DNA from: an uncultured Planktomarina sp.
Lineage (GTDB): Bacteria > Pseudomonadota > Alphaproteobacteria > Rhodobacterales > Rhodobacteraceae
DNA: 53,870 bases
Direction: 5' to 3'
NCBI GenBank assembly: GCA_905182325.1
Contig: CAJJBD010000035.1
Span: 1 to 53,870, forward strand
Part shown: positions 23,853-32,747 of the stretch, piece after piece
Layout: every line of letters starts with the position of its first letter
Numbering within the stretch: the first letter of the stretch is position 1
Position numbers and translations under genes: made by a program
Notes under the pieces: generated by a model
What the model was told of the DNA's origin: nothing
The model's input: only the letters and a program-made list of their open reading frames with translations
The model's database searches: none

Positions 23853-25214
23853 ATGTTTAAAAAGACAACGACGGCCTTAGGTCTTTTTGTTTTAATGTTT
23901 TTTGGACCGGGCATTTTAAGTGCTCAATCCTTGAGTGATACGCTGCGTAATGCTTATAAGACTAGCGGGCTTTTAGTTCAAAATAGAGCGCTACTTCGAG
24001 CAGCGGATGAAGATATGTCTGGCAGTATGGCGTTGCTGCGTCCTGTGATAAATTGGTCGTCTACTTACTCATATACTGGTGCATCACCATCAGATAAAAC
24101 CTCTCTAAGCGGTAGCCTTAGTGCTAATTGGTTACTTTACGATTTTGGCCGCTCGAAAACTAAAACTGAAGCCCTTAAAGAGACTGTCTTGGCAACGCGT
24201 CAGTCTTTAATGTCAATTGAGCAGGACGTTCTTTTGCGCGGCGTGTCTGCTCATATGAATTATCGTCGTACAGTTGAGTTCGCATTGCTCAGATCCACAA
24301 ATGTTGAGTTGATTTTTCAAGAATTGAGTGCTGCGCAGGATCGCTTTGATGTTGGGGAGGTTACGCGCACGGATGTTGCTCTGGCCGAAGCTCGGCTAGC
24401 TAGTGCCCGAGCCAGTCTTTCTGGTGCTGAAGGTAATAGGTTAAGGGCTTCTGCTGAATATCAGGCGGTTACAGGCAAGCTACCGAAGGATTTGGGAACG
24501 CCTGTTGAATTGCCAGCTTTACCTGAGAATGTTGAAATGGGAATTGCGCAAGCGAGGATGATACATCCAGATTTAAAACGAATGCGTCATACTGTAAATG
24601 CTGCCGAATTACGCATAAAAATTGCTAATGCTGCAGATCAGTTTTCTGTTTCAGGGCGTGCTGGCCTTGCCGTTAATGACTCTGGTTCAGGTGTATCCGA
24701 AAGCGTCAGCATTACAGTTTCTGGTCCTATCTATAGCGGTGGCGCTAATGCGTCTGGAGTTCGCGCCGCGATGGCGCGACGCGACAGTACGCGGGCGCAA
24801 TCGCACATTGCTTCTTTAAGTATGGAGCAAGAAGTCAGAAACTCATTTGTGTTATTTAATGTTGCTCGTGCTAGTGGAGAGGCGAGCGAACGGCAAGTCA
24901 AGGCGGCTGAAGTGGCATTTCGAGGTATCCGAGAAGAAGCCTCACTAGGTGCTCGTACTACACTGGATGTCTTAAATGCAGAGCAGGAGTTACTTGATGC
25001 CCGAGCTAGTAGTATTTCTGCGGGTATCGATGAGCAAATTGCAGCGTATACAGTCTTAGCCTCAATAGGAAAATTAAATGCTGTATCACTAGGCCTAGGC
25101 TTAAAAACTTATGATCCAATCGAATATTATAATTTTGTGAAGACGGGCCCACGGACGAAAAGTACTGAGGGTACGGTGTTGGATAATATATTGAAAAATT
25201 TGGTAGAAAATTAA
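23853..25214 (+). CDS. tolC: TolC family outer membrane efflux protein
   Basis: A 453-residue exported protein: signal peptide up to ILSAQS (cleavage near residue 25), then two homologous halves of the OEP fold, each with long alpha-hairpins that form the periplasmic tunnel. Visible family features include LSGSLSANWLLYDFGRSKTKTEAL in the first half, the DVGEVTRTDVALAEARLASARA repeat and its counterpart EEASLGARTTLDVLNAEQELLDARAS in the second. It would form the outer-membrane channel for type I secretion and drug efflux, with pump partners elsewhere. A GGGGATATTC stretch precedes its ATG. Confidence 0.9.
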   Translation: MFKKTTTALGLFVLMFFGPGILSAQSLSDTLRNAYKTSGLLVQNRALLRAADEDMSGSMALLRPVINWSSTYSYTGASPSDKTSLSGSLSANWLLYDFGRSKTKTEALKETVLATRQSLMSIEQDVLLRGVSAHMNYRRTVEFALLRSTNVELIFQELSAAQDRFDVGEVTRTDVALAEARLASARASLSGAEGNRLRASAEYQAVTGKLPKDLGTPVELPALPENVEMGIAQARMIHPDLKRMRHTVNAAELRIKIANAADQFSVSGRAGLAVNDSGSGVSESVSITVSGPIYSGGANASGVRAAMARRDSTRAQSHIASLSMEQEVRNSFVLFNVARASGEASERQVKAAEVAFRGIREEASLGARTTLDVLNAEQELLDARASSISAGIDEQIAAYTVLASIGKLNAVSLGLGLKTYDPIEYYNFVKTGPRTKSTEGTVLDNILKNLVEN

Positions 25215-25319
25215 TTAGTGACATAGTTTTTTATTAAACAGCATTTGGTTTGATTTAAATCAAAGCGGCTACGCAAATTAAAAGGTTAAGCAACTTTATG
25301 ATACTGCCTTAGTGAAGTA

Positions 25320-26777
25320 TTATTTTGGAATAGTACTACAAAGTGAAATTAATTTGTCGATGTCCAGATGCTTTTCAATGAACTCTCCCAATTCATCTAA
25401 GGTCGTTTCCACATCAGCTTGATATGAAACTAAGTTTGATGCAGCCCCTAGGTTACTAAGAAATTGTGACCGAAATAAGTCTGAGTTAAATAAGCCATGT
25501 AAATAAGAACCGCGTACATTTCTGCCGTCATTCATCGCCCCTTCATTACGATTTGGGAGCTTTAACCAGCTGCGTTCACAGTCTGGCCCAGATGTTTCCC
25601 CAATATGAATTTCATAACCAGTCACTGGTACCTTTGTATCAATTGTAAAGGCGTTAGTTAACGATAAGTTTTTTTTAGGGCTCATGACTGTCTCAACATT
25701 TAAATAACCAAGTCCGCTTACAGTCCTAGGCGGCCCTTCAATTCCATCTGGATCATGAATTTTTCTTCCAAGCATCTGATAACCGCCACATATTCCAAGA
25801 ATATGTCCTCGACGTCTATAATGTCCTTGAAGATCAATATCCCATCCATTTGTACGAAAATTTTCTAGATCACTTATTGTTGATTTGCTACCAGGCAATA
25901 TAATAAGTGCCGCATCACCAGGGAGGGGTCGTCCGGGCTCAACTATTTCAACAGTTACATTTGGTTCAGCAACTAACGGATCGAGGTCATCAAAATTTGA
26001 AATTCGAGCGAGCCGGGGGACAGCTATTTTAATCTTTCCACCAGGTCGCGTGGCAATATCCATGACGTCTTCAGCTGGTAATTTCCAAGCATCTGAAAAC
26101 CAGGGCAAAACCCCTAGATTTTGCCAATTAGTTTGCTTCTCAATAGCGGTTACACCGCCGTCAAATAGTGAGACATCACCACGAAATTTATTAATGGCAA
26201 ATCCTTTAATTCTAATTCGATCACTTTCAGGTAGTACTATATTCGTGCCAATCATTTGTGCGATTACGCCCCCACGATCGATATCACCTATCAAAATAAC
26301 TGGTACGTTGGCGGCTTCTGCAAAACCCATATTGGCAATATCCCCTTCACGTAAGTTTATTTCTGCAGGGCTTCCCGCCCCCTCAATGATTATAAAATCA
26401 GTGGAATTAGCTACACGGAAAAATGATTCTAAAACTTTCGGCATTAATTGAGGTTTTAAAGAAGAATATTCGCGGGCTTTAACTGTTGTCATATGTTTGC
26501 CCTGTACTATGACTTGGGCGCCAATGTCAGTTTCAGGCTTCAATAGAACTGGGTTCATATCGACTATCGCAGGTTGTTGGCAGGCCATCGCCTGTAGGGC
26601 TTGAGCTCGGCCAATTTCGCCACCGTCTGTAGTGACTGCAGCATTATTAGACATATTTTGTGGTTTAAATGGCACAACTCTGTGTCCACGTTTTACAAGA
26701 GCGCGGCAAATACCTGCAACCAACATGGACTTTCCAACATTAGAGCCAGCGCCCTGTACCATGATTGCCTTAGTCAT
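25320..26777 (-). CDS. cobQ: cobyric acid synthase
   Basis: A 485-residue glutamine-dependent amidotransferase that amidates adenosylcobyrinic acid diamide at four carboxylates in coenzyme B12 synthesis. The N-terminal ATP-binding domain starts with VQGAGSNVGKS (P-loop residues 8-17) and continues FKPQNMSNNA. The C-terminal glutaminase domain has nucleophile Cys330 in GICGGYQMLG and the His of SYLHGLF. Length matches the family. The ribosome site lies in an 8-bp hairpin two bases before the ATG. No other cobalamin genes are in the window; it is convergent with tolC. Confidence 0.94.
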   Translation of the reverse strand: MTKAIMVQGAGSNVGKSMLVAGICRALVKRGHRVVPFKPQNMSNNAAVTTDGGEIGRAQALQAMACQQPAIVDMNPVLLKPETDIGAQVIVQGKHMTTVKAREYSSLKPQLMPKVLESFFRVANSTDFIIIEGAGSPAEINLREGDIANMGFAEAANVPVILIGDIDRGGVIAQMIGTNIVLPESDRIRIKGFAINKFRGDVSLFDGGVTAIEKQTNWQNLGVLPWFSDAWKLPAEDVMDIATRPGGKIKIAVPRLARISNFDDLDPLVAEPNVTVEIVEPGRPLPGDAALIILPGSKSTISDLENFRTNGWDIDLQGHYRRRGHILGICGGYQMLGRKIHDPDGIEGPPRTVSGLGYLNVETVMSPKKNLSLTNAFTIDTKVPVTGYEIHIGETSGPDCERSWLKLPNRNEGAMNDGRNVRGSYLHGLFNSDLFRSQFLSNLGAASNLVSYQADVETTLDELGEFIEKHLDIDKLISLCSTIPK

Positions 26778-26779
26778 TC

Positions 26780-26799
26780 TTAGCTCTCCCCAGAGCTAA
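26780..26799 (-). promoter_or_regulatory. hairpin carrying the cobQ ribosome site
   Basis: In the cobQ message UUAGCUCU pairs with AGAGCUAA around a GGGG loop, ending two bases before the AUG. The Shine-Dalgarno GGGGAG spans the loop and the first bases of the 3' arm, so pairing would partly mask it. This could set or regulate cobQ translation. Confidence 0.5.
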
Positions 26800-27067
26800 C
26801 ATAACCAGCTCTTTGATAAAGAAACAGTATAATTACCAAGTTTAATTTTTAAGCCCACTACCTAATTTAATTTTGTTCAAGCAGCTTTCAATTTCTTTAT
26901 AATATCTAAAATCTTCTATTATCAGAATGTTTTTATCTATTTTGGAAAGTTGGCCAACAATTTAAAAAATAGTTAAGTTTTGAACTTTTTATATCGACGA
27001 ACTCCACATTGGCAGCACCATCTGAGCAAAAGTAAGCGATAAATATAAAATTATTTAAGACCATAAA

Positions 27068-27093
27068 AAAAGCGTTCTGAGGCGAGCGCTTTT
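27068..27093 (-). terminator. intrinsic terminator of the DUF6280-type gene
   Basis: Read on the minus strand, AAAAGCG and CGCTTTT form a 7-bp stem that runs straight into a T tract. It lies 22 bases past the stop codon of the minus-strand gene. Confidence 0.8.
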
Positions 27094-27115
27094 ATTTTAC
27101 ATTTTTATAAAAGTC

Positions 27116-27427
27116 TTAAGCTGCTTCAGCCTGTTGGCGACGTTCGCTTTCTTCGCGGCTTAGGGCTACGGACGTGCGTATACCTTTCCCAACAAAGTCC
27201 ATTAAGCCTGTAACGACCCGCTCATTTGGATCGATGCCCGCACATGATAAAACTTCTCGCCCGTCACGCGATCGGGCCCAACGAGCAATTTGTTCCGGCC
27301 CATTACCATATTTTTTATCATCAGCAATCGCATCATCTAATGCAGCTAAAACTACGGCGGCAAATAATTTACGGGCGCGATTGCCCTGTTCATTATTAAA
27401 GGCATTCCCGTCGACGAAATCTTTCAT
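27116..27427 (-). CDS. DUF6280-family protein
   Basis: A 103-residue soluble, mostly helical protein starting MKDFVDGNAFNNEQGNRARK and containing AAVVLAALDDAIADDKKYG, RWARSRDGREVLSCAG and FVGKGIRTSVALSREES. I remember near-identical proteins across Rhodobacteraceae under the DUF6280 name; function unknown. AAAGGA lies seven bases ahead of the chosen ATG. It is divergent from efp and closed by its own terminator. Its strong conservation is one of the best lineage clues in the window. Confidence 0.85.
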   Translation of the reverse strand: MKDFVDGNAFNNEQGNRARKLFAAVVLAALDDAIADDKKYGNGPEQIARWARSRDGREVLSCAGIDPNERVVTGLMDFVGKGIRTSVALSREESERRQQAEAA

Positions 27428-27519
27428 CTCGTATCCTTTTGTTGTCACATTTTAGTTTGAAGCTGTTTCATCCTTATGACGGAACTTTAGTGATTCGGGT
27501 GCCCTTTTTTGGAATGGCT

Positions 27520-27540
27520 GCTATGCGTTTAGCGCATAGC
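27520..27540. other. hairpin between the DUF6280-type gene and efp
   Basis: GCTATGCG and CGCATAGC make a perfect 8-bp stem with a five-base loop in the divergent intergenic region, about 100 bases ahead of the efp ATG. It has no T tract. It may be an operator or part of the efp leader; no function is evident. Confidence 0.4.
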
Positions 27541-27641
27541 TATTTGAACGCCTACAATCTTCTTGAGACTTGAAACGTGTGATTGCGTTCGCTATATCCC
27601 GTTCTAATTTAATTTAACAATTTTAACCTAGGTTTTACTAA

Positions 27642-28205
27642 ATGCCAAAAATTAATGGAAATGAAATTCGCATTGGAAATGTTCTTGAGCATAACGGAGG
27701 CCTTTGGAGTGCAGTTAAAGTTGACCATGTAAAACCAGGAAAGGGTGGGGCATTTGCACAAGTTGAAATGCGAAATTTACGTAATGGATCAAAACTAAAT
27801 GAACGGTTTCGCTCTGCTGATAAAGTGGAAAAAGTTCGGCTTGAACAAAAGGACCAACAGTTTCTTTACGAAAATGATGGAATGTTAATTTTTATGGATA
27901 TGGAAACCTACGACCAAATTGAGCTGCCAGTAGAGTTGTTAGGTGATCGCCGGCCATTTTTGCAAGATGGTATGACTGTTCAAATTGAATTTCATGAGTC
28001 TGAAGCCCTACACGCAACAGTTCCGCAGAAGGTAACCTGTAAAATCGTTGAAACTGAGCCTGTTGTTAAAGGGCAGACGGCTGCAAACTCATTTAAACCA
28101 GCAATTCTGGAAAACGGTATAAAAATTATGGTACCGCCGTTTGTTGGTCCAGATGAGCTTGTTATAGTAGATACCATTTCTATGGAGTATACAGAACGCG
28201 CCTAA
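27642..28205 (+). CDS. efp: elongation factor P
   Basis: A 187-residue translation factor that rescues ribosomes stalled at polyproline stretches. The KOW-like N-terminal domain carries the loop KPGKGGAF with the conserved Lys at the tip, followed by [18 protein letters not shown]. The OB domains follow, with the family signature [18 protein letters not shown] near the C-terminus. Length is standard. Sequence resembles Rhodobacterales EF-P closely, as remembered. The 3' end overlaps the ygfZ-like gene tail to tail by four bases. Confidence 0.97.
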   Translation: MPKINGNEIRIGNVLEHNGGLWSAVKVDHVKPGKGGAFAQVEMRNLRNGSKLNERFRSADKVEKVRLEQKDQQFLYENDGMLIFMDMETYDQIELPVELLGDRRPFLQDGMTVQIEFHESEALHATVPQKVTCKIVETEPVVKGQTAANSFKPAILENGIKIMVPPFVGPDELVIVDTISMEYTERA

Positions 28206-28933
28206 AGATTTATTATCGCATCCTCAGCAGTCATTTGTGATGTTACGCGGTCGAATCTTAGGTAAGCTAATGCACGACCGTTATGCTGAGTATAAATAAC
28301 ACCAGCTGGCTTTCCATTTGCTAAAATTGGTGAACCAGGAGTTGCTGATCCTAATATTTTAATTTGTTTTAACCCTTTTCGAAGTACAGTTTTATGCTTC
28401 ATCCGGGCTACAATCTCTTGCCCAACGTAACATCCTTTTTGGAAATTGATGCCATTTAATCGCTCAAAGTCCATCTCTAATAAAAATTTATCCGGCCCAA
28501 GTTCTATGCCAGTTTCAGGAATAATGTGCTCAACCCTTAAAGCCTGCCAGTCTATAAAACCACTAGAAGTGGTTCCGTACATCCTCCAGCCAAGTGCCGT
28601 GGATCTTGGGTCCATGAAAGCGGTTTCTGGGATAAGACCTAACCCACAACTAACATCACATTCGATCATTTCAATTTTGACGTCTGCTCTCAGCCTGTAC
28701 ATCGTCAGTCGGGATGCAAGGGCTGATTGTAAAACTTTTGCAACATCAACTAAAATATCATTTTGTCTTACTAAAACAAAAAAGTCTGCAATATACTTAC
28801 CTTGAGGGTTCAATAAGGCCGCATAGTGCAAACCCATTGCACTAGTTTCGTTAGTTATCAAATTTTGTAAAAAACTGAGCCGATCAGAGCCAGTTATTTG
28901 GATTATGCCACGCTGTTGTTCAGGCTGACCCAT
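28202..28933 (-). CDS. ygfZ: folate-binding YgfZ/GcvT-like protein
   Basis: A 243-residue protein of the YgfZ (IBA57-type) group, which helps maturation or repair of iron-sulfur proteins in a folate-dependent way. The diagnostic motif is KGCYVGQE with Cys168. An N-terminal GcvT-like fold is visible from [16 protein letters not shown] through [15 protein letters not shown]. It is slightly shorter than E. coli YgfZ, as usual in alphaproteobacteria. It is convergent with efp and divergent from the glycosyltransferase gene. Confidence 0.9.
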   Translation of the reverse strand: MGQPEQQRGIIQITGSDRLSFLQNLITNETSAMGLHYAALLNPQGKYIADFFVLVRQNDILVDVAKVLQSALASRLTMYRLRADVKIEMIECDVSCGLGLIPETAFMDPRSTALGWRMYGTTSSGFIDWQALRVEHIIPETGIELGPDKFLLEMDFERLNGINFQKGCYVGQEIVARMKHKTVLRKGLKQIKILGSATPGSPILANGKPAGVIYTQHNGRALAYLRFDRVTSQMTAEDAIINL

Positions 28934-28964
28934 GGGCTATTCCTATATTTAAATCTAAGGTATA

Positions 28965-29687
28965 GTGAGTTTTCAATTAAGCGCTAGAGCATATATGTCC
29001 GCACCCATTTCAGTAGTCATCCCCACATTTAATTCTGAGTGTCAGTTGCCCAAGACATTATTGTCTCTCATGGAGGGAGTTGATGCTGGTTTAATCCGAG
29101 AAGTGATAATTTCAGATGGTGGGTCAACTGATGGGACACAAAGTATTGCTATCAAATGGGGTGCAGAATTTGTTTCGGGGGACGCTTCGCGTGGGGGACA
29201 ATTGCGCCAAGGGGTAGCTAAAGCCTGTGGCGCTTTGCTGCTCATAGTCCACTCGGACACAATTTTAGAGGCAGGCTGGGCATCAGAATTAAAAAGTAAG
29301 CTGTCAGATGGCCCTTCTTGTTTTTCATTAGCCTTTCGCGCTTCTGGAATTGCGCCTTTCTTAGTAGCATTTTGGGCGAACGTACGCACGGACTGGCTAC
29401 GCCTTCCTTTCGGCGATCAAGGGCTTTTCCTTAGCCGTGAAGAATACGATATGGCTGGTGGATATCCGGATCAGCGGTTAATGGAGGATGTTGCTTTGGT
29501 GATTGCTCTCACCGCCCCAGTAAAACGAATGCGTAGCAGGGCTTATACAAGTTCGGAAAAGTACCAAACGCAGGGGTGGATCTATCGCGGTAGTAAAAAC
29601 TTGATTTTACTTGTTCGGTATCTGTTAGGTACTGAACCTGATGTACTCGCTCGGAGCTATTATCGCCCCTCTGACGGGCCAAACTGA
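28965..29687 (+). CDS. family 2 glycosyltransferase (TIGR04283-like)
   Basis: A protein of about 240 residues with the GT-A fold: ISVVIPTFNSECQLPKTLLSL, then the SDGGSTDGTQ nucleotide loop and IVHSDTILEAGW, where a typical DxD is reduced to HSD. Later GDQGLFLSREEYDMAGGYPDQRLMEDV is the acceptor-side motif of the TIGR04283 group, members of which are linked to arsenosugar or cell-surface glycan synthesis. The start is either the GTG at 28965 (TAAGG upstream) or the ATG at 28995. Its 3' end overlaps the ABC exporter gene tail to tail by 28 bases. Confidence 0.85.
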   Translation: MSFQLSARAYMSAPISVVIPTFNSECQLPKTLLSLMEGVDAGLIREVIISDGGSTDGTQSIAIKWGAEFVSGDASRGGQLRQGVAKACGALLLIVHSDTILEAGWASELKSKLSDGPSCFSLAFRASGIAPFLVAFWANVRTDWLRLPFGDQGLFLSREEYDMAGGYPDQRLMEDVALVIALTAPVKRMRSRAYTSSEKYQTQGWIYRGSKNLILLVRYLLGTEPDVLARSYYRPSDGPN

Positions 29688-31429
29688 AGACGACACAGGT
29701 CCGCATAGTAGCCGCCTGAACTGTAAAGCTCTTCATGCGTTCCAGACTCGATAATCTTACCTTTATCCATCACTAAAATTTGATCCGCAGCTATAATGGT
29801 GGACATTCTATGCGCAATCACCAAAGTTGTGCGATTTTTAGATAGCCGTTCCAGAGCGTTTTGTACCAATGCTTCAGACTTTGTATCCAATGCTGACGTA
29901 GCTTCGTCTAGTAGTAAAATTGGAGTGTCGCGTAGTAATGCTCTTGCAATTGCGACGCGTTGGCGTTGGCCACCAGAGAGATTAGATCCGCGAGGCCCTA
30001 CGGGCGTTTCTAGGCCTAGAGGCAACGTTGGTAAAAAGTCGGCAATGTGGGCTGCTTTAATAACATCCTGCAACACCTGTGGATCTACATTTTTATGACC
30101 AACTGTTATGTTTTCGTGCAGTGTTTCGTCGAACAGCAGAGTATCTTGTGATACAATGGAAATTTCAGCACGTAATGCGGTTGGATCAAGTTCTGTATTT
30201 TTTACACCAGAAATAGTGATGTCGCCTGTCTGATGTGCGTAAAGCCGGGTCAGTGAGTTAAATATTGTAGTTTTTCCAGCGCCTGATGCACCAACCAATG
30301 CAGTGGTTTTTCCGGTTGGTGCTGTGAATGAAATATTACTCAAAACATTCATATGGCCAAAACTGAGATTTACATTTTTAAACCTTATATCACCTTTTGC
30401 AGAAAATTTAGCTGGGTTTTTTGGACCCATAAGCTGTGGGCTTTGGTCTAAAATAGAATACATTCGGTGAACAGATACTCCTGCTGCATTGATTAGACCA
30501 GAAATTCCAGCAAGTCGGCGTAAAGGCTCAAAGGCTAACCCGAGTGCACTAAAAAAAGCCATGAATTGGCCAACAGACTTTTCTCCACTGATGATTTCAT
30601 AACCGCCATATAAAATAACACCAGCAAACCCAATACCGCTCATAATGTCTACTAATGATGGAAGGATAGAGGTTCCAAATAAAGTTTTTAACTCTACCTT
30701 AATTTGATTTTGGGTAAGCTTACGGTATTGAGTTGAGTAGTACTTCTCCAGACCGTTAAGTTTAATTGTCGCAATTCCGTGAAAAGCTTCATCTAAACGA
30801 GCTGCCATGTTAGCGGCCACTTCCCTAGCTTTGGAGGCTTGTTTGCGAGTATAACGATGCGCAATTAAAGAAGGTATTAAAAGAAGGGGAGCTCCTAGCA
30901 AAGCGAAGATAGTCCACAACCAGTCAATTGATAACATGACCACCAATAATGAAAGAAGTCCGATTAAATCACGGGCTCCACCACGTACGACTAAGCCCCA
31001 CGTTTGTGCTACCGACTGCACGTCGCCTTGCACACGTTCAATCAGGTATCCAGGTGCGTTTTGAGAAAAAAAGTTCATATCAAGGCGTAGAAGGTGATTT
31101 AAAAGGTCATTCTGCAAATCCGCTACGGAATATCTGGCAATTTTAGTCATCATTACTCGATGGCTAACTGAAAGGATTCCTCTTGCTAAAAACAGGCACA
31201 ACACAACGATGGCGACACCCCATAATTGAGTATAGCTGCCGCCCACAAACACGTTATCGAACAAAGGTTGCATCATCCAAGCCAACCCGCCGATCATGCT
31301 ACCCTCGACCATCATTAAAATGATCACTAGCGTCAACAACCAGCCATGCTTTTTTAGGTAGCTATTCCAGAGCCACCCAAATAACTGCCCTTGATTTATG
31401 AGATTAGAGTTTATTTTTTCTTTAATCAT
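29660..31429 (-). CDS. ABC exporter (MsbA-like), fused membrane and ATPase domains
   Basis: A 589-residue half-transporter. About six membrane helices occupy residues 30-330, then the ATPase domain: Walker A VGASGAGKTT, Q-loop VSQDTLLF, signature NLSGGQRQRVAIARALL, Walker B ILLLDEATSALD and switch His IAHRMST. It would work as a homodimer in the inner membrane. The layout matches MsbA-type lipid A flippases and multidrug exporters, and the choice between them cannot be made here. The neighbouring glycosyltransferase hints at envelope lipids. Confidence 0.9.
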   Translation of the reverse strand: MIKEKINSNLINQGQLFGWLWNSYLKKHGWLLTLVIILMMVEGSMIGGLAWMMQPLFDNVFVGGSYTQLWGVAIVVLCLFLARGILSVSHRVMMTKIARYSVADLQNDLLNHLLRLDMNFFSQNAPGYLIERVQGDVQSVAQTWGLVVRGGARDLIGLLSLLVVMLSIDWLWTIFALLGAPLLLIPSLIAHRYTRKQASKAREVAANMAARLDEAFHGIATIKLNGLEKYYSTQYRKLTQNQIKVELKTLFGTSILPSLVDIMSGIGFAGVILYGGYEIISGEKSVGQFMAFFSALGLAFEPLRRLAGISGLINAAGVSVHRMYSILDQSPQLMGPKNPAKFSAKGDIRFKNVNLSFGHMNVLSNISFTAPTGKTTALVGASGAGKTTIFNSLTRLYAHQTGDITISGVKNTELDPTALRAEISIVSQDTLLFDETLHENITVGHKNVDPQVLQDVIKAAHIADFLPTLPLGLETPVGPRGSNLSGGQRQRVAIARALLRDTPILLLDEATSALDTKSEALVQNALERLSKNRTTLVIAHRMSTIIAADQILVMDKGKIIESGTHEELYSSGGYYADLCRLQFGPSEGR

Positions 31430-31537
31430 AATTTCGTGTTAGTATTTTGTTAACCTTCCTGCAAGAGAAGGCTACCTGGTTGACCTTAACTGAAACGATG
31501 AATATCGATAAATTATTAATTTTTTTGGGTTACTATC

Positions 31538-32746
31538 ATGTCACTTTCTCAAGGCCGTCAGTATCTCGCTATTCCTGGGCCGTCGGTAATACCAGACAGG
31601 GTGCTTCAAGCAATGAATCAGCCCTGTCCGAATATATATGACGGTGATCTAATAGAGCTAACCCATAGCTTGGCCCCTGATTTGAAGCATGTTGCACAAA
31701 CAAAAGGCAATGTTGCGATTTATATAGCAAATGGACACGGCGCTTGGGAGGCTGCTGTTTCGAATGTTCTTGCTCCTGATGATACAGTCCTAGTTTTAGC
31801 AACTGGCCGATTTTGTATCGGCTGGGGGGAGATGGCTCAAAACTTAGGAGTGAATGTTGAAACCCTAGATTTTGGTACTCATGATACAATTAATTTGGAA
31901 GTGGTCCGCGATCACTTGCGAGCTGATAAAAATGGCCGAATTAAGGCGGTAATGGCGGTTCATGTGGATACCTCAACTTCTATACGCAATGATATATCAG
32001 AATTACGTAGTGTAATTTCTGATACAGGCCATGGCGCGCTTTTGATGGTGGATTGTATCGCAAGCCTTGGATGTGATGAATTTCTGATGGATGACTGGGG
32101 TGTCGATATTATGGTTTCGGCTTGTCAAAAAGGCTTGATGACCCCTCCAGCTTTATCCTTCGTGTATTTTTCAGATCACGCAGCTAGTGCTCGCAACAAA
32201 ATGGAGCGTGTGAGTTCTTACTGGGACTGGAATCCGCGCACCAACCCTAATCTTTTTTATGAATATTTTTGTGGTACTGCGCCAACTCAGCATTTGCTTG
32301 GTCTGCGAGAAGCCTTAGACATGATCAATGAAGAGGGGCTTCCGCATATTTGGGAAAGACATAAAGTTTTAGCAAAAGCGGTTTGGGCGTCGTGTGAGAC
32401 ATGGGCACAATCTGGGCCGCTGAAGCTGAATGTTTCTGATGAAAATTTACGAAGTAAAGCGGTTACAGCGCTATCAATAGGGGCCCCAAATGGGATGCAA
32501 CTGCGGAAGTGGACTGAGAATGAAGCTGGTCTTACTCTTGGGATCGGGCTTGGTATGAATACGTTGGAGGATCCAAAGGCAGAAGGATCCTTTCGAATTG
32601 GTCACATGGGACATGTTAATGCCCAGATGATTATGGGCGCGCTAGGTTCTGTACAAGCGGGTTTAATAGCGTTGGATATTCCCCACGGAGTAGGCGGTTT
32701 AGATGCAGCCGCTCAGGTGCTAGCAAATTCTGGTAAACCTTACTAA
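31538..32746 (+). CDS. class V aminotransferase, serine/alanine-glyoxylate type
   Basis: A 402-residue pyridoxal-phosphate enzyme. It begins with GRQYLAIPGPSVIPDRVLQAM, typical of the alanine- and serine-glyoxylate aminotransferase family. The phosphate-binding region is IANGHGAWEAA, the cofactor Asp is in LMVDCIASLG, and the Schiff-base Lys is in SACQKGLMTPPAL. A C-terminal R-I-G-H-M-G-H motif binds the substrate carboxylate. It probably transfers an amino group from serine or alanine to glyoxylate, as in the serine cycle or photorespiration-like salvage. It is convergent with the HisC-like gene, with only one base between stops. Confidence 0.88.
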   Translation: MSLSQGRQYLAIPGPSVIPDRVLQAMNQPCPNIYDGDLIELTHSLAPDLKHVAQTKGNVAIYIANGHGAWEAAVSNVLAPDDTVLVLATGRFCIGWGEMAQNLGVNVETLDFGTHDTINLEVVRDHLRADKNGRIKAVMAVHVDTSTSIRNDISELRSVISDTGHGALLMVDCIASLGCDEFLMDDWGVDIMVSACQKGLMTPPALSFVYFSDHAASARNKMERVSSYWDWNPRTNPNLFYEYFCGTAPTQHLLGLREALDMINEEGLPHIWERHKVLAKAVWASCETWAQSGPLKLNVSDENLRSKAVTALSIGAPNGMQLRKWTENEAGLTLGIGLGMNTLEDPKAEGSFRIGHMGHVNAQMIMGALGSVQAGLIALDIPHGVGGLDAAAQVLANSGKPY

Positions 32747-32747
32747 A

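Larger units (their letters stand above)
26778..27115. other. 338-base intergenic stretch upstream of cobQ
   Basis: It contains the cobQ leader hairpin at its left end and the terminator of the DUF6280-type gene at its right end. I looked for a cobalamin riboswitch upstream of cobQ and saw no recognisable B12-box. The rest is AT-rich with no supported ORF. Confidence 0.45.

Noticed and set aside
25885-26451. 188-codon plus-strand ORF opposite cobQ
   Set aside because: It lies wholly within cobQ, has low-complexity composition rich in Ser, Ile and Pro and no ribosome site; it is a shadow of the real gene.
26800-27060. Possible cobalamin riboswitch upstream of cobQ
   Set aside because: Expected from the gene, but no B12-box or matching fold is visible.
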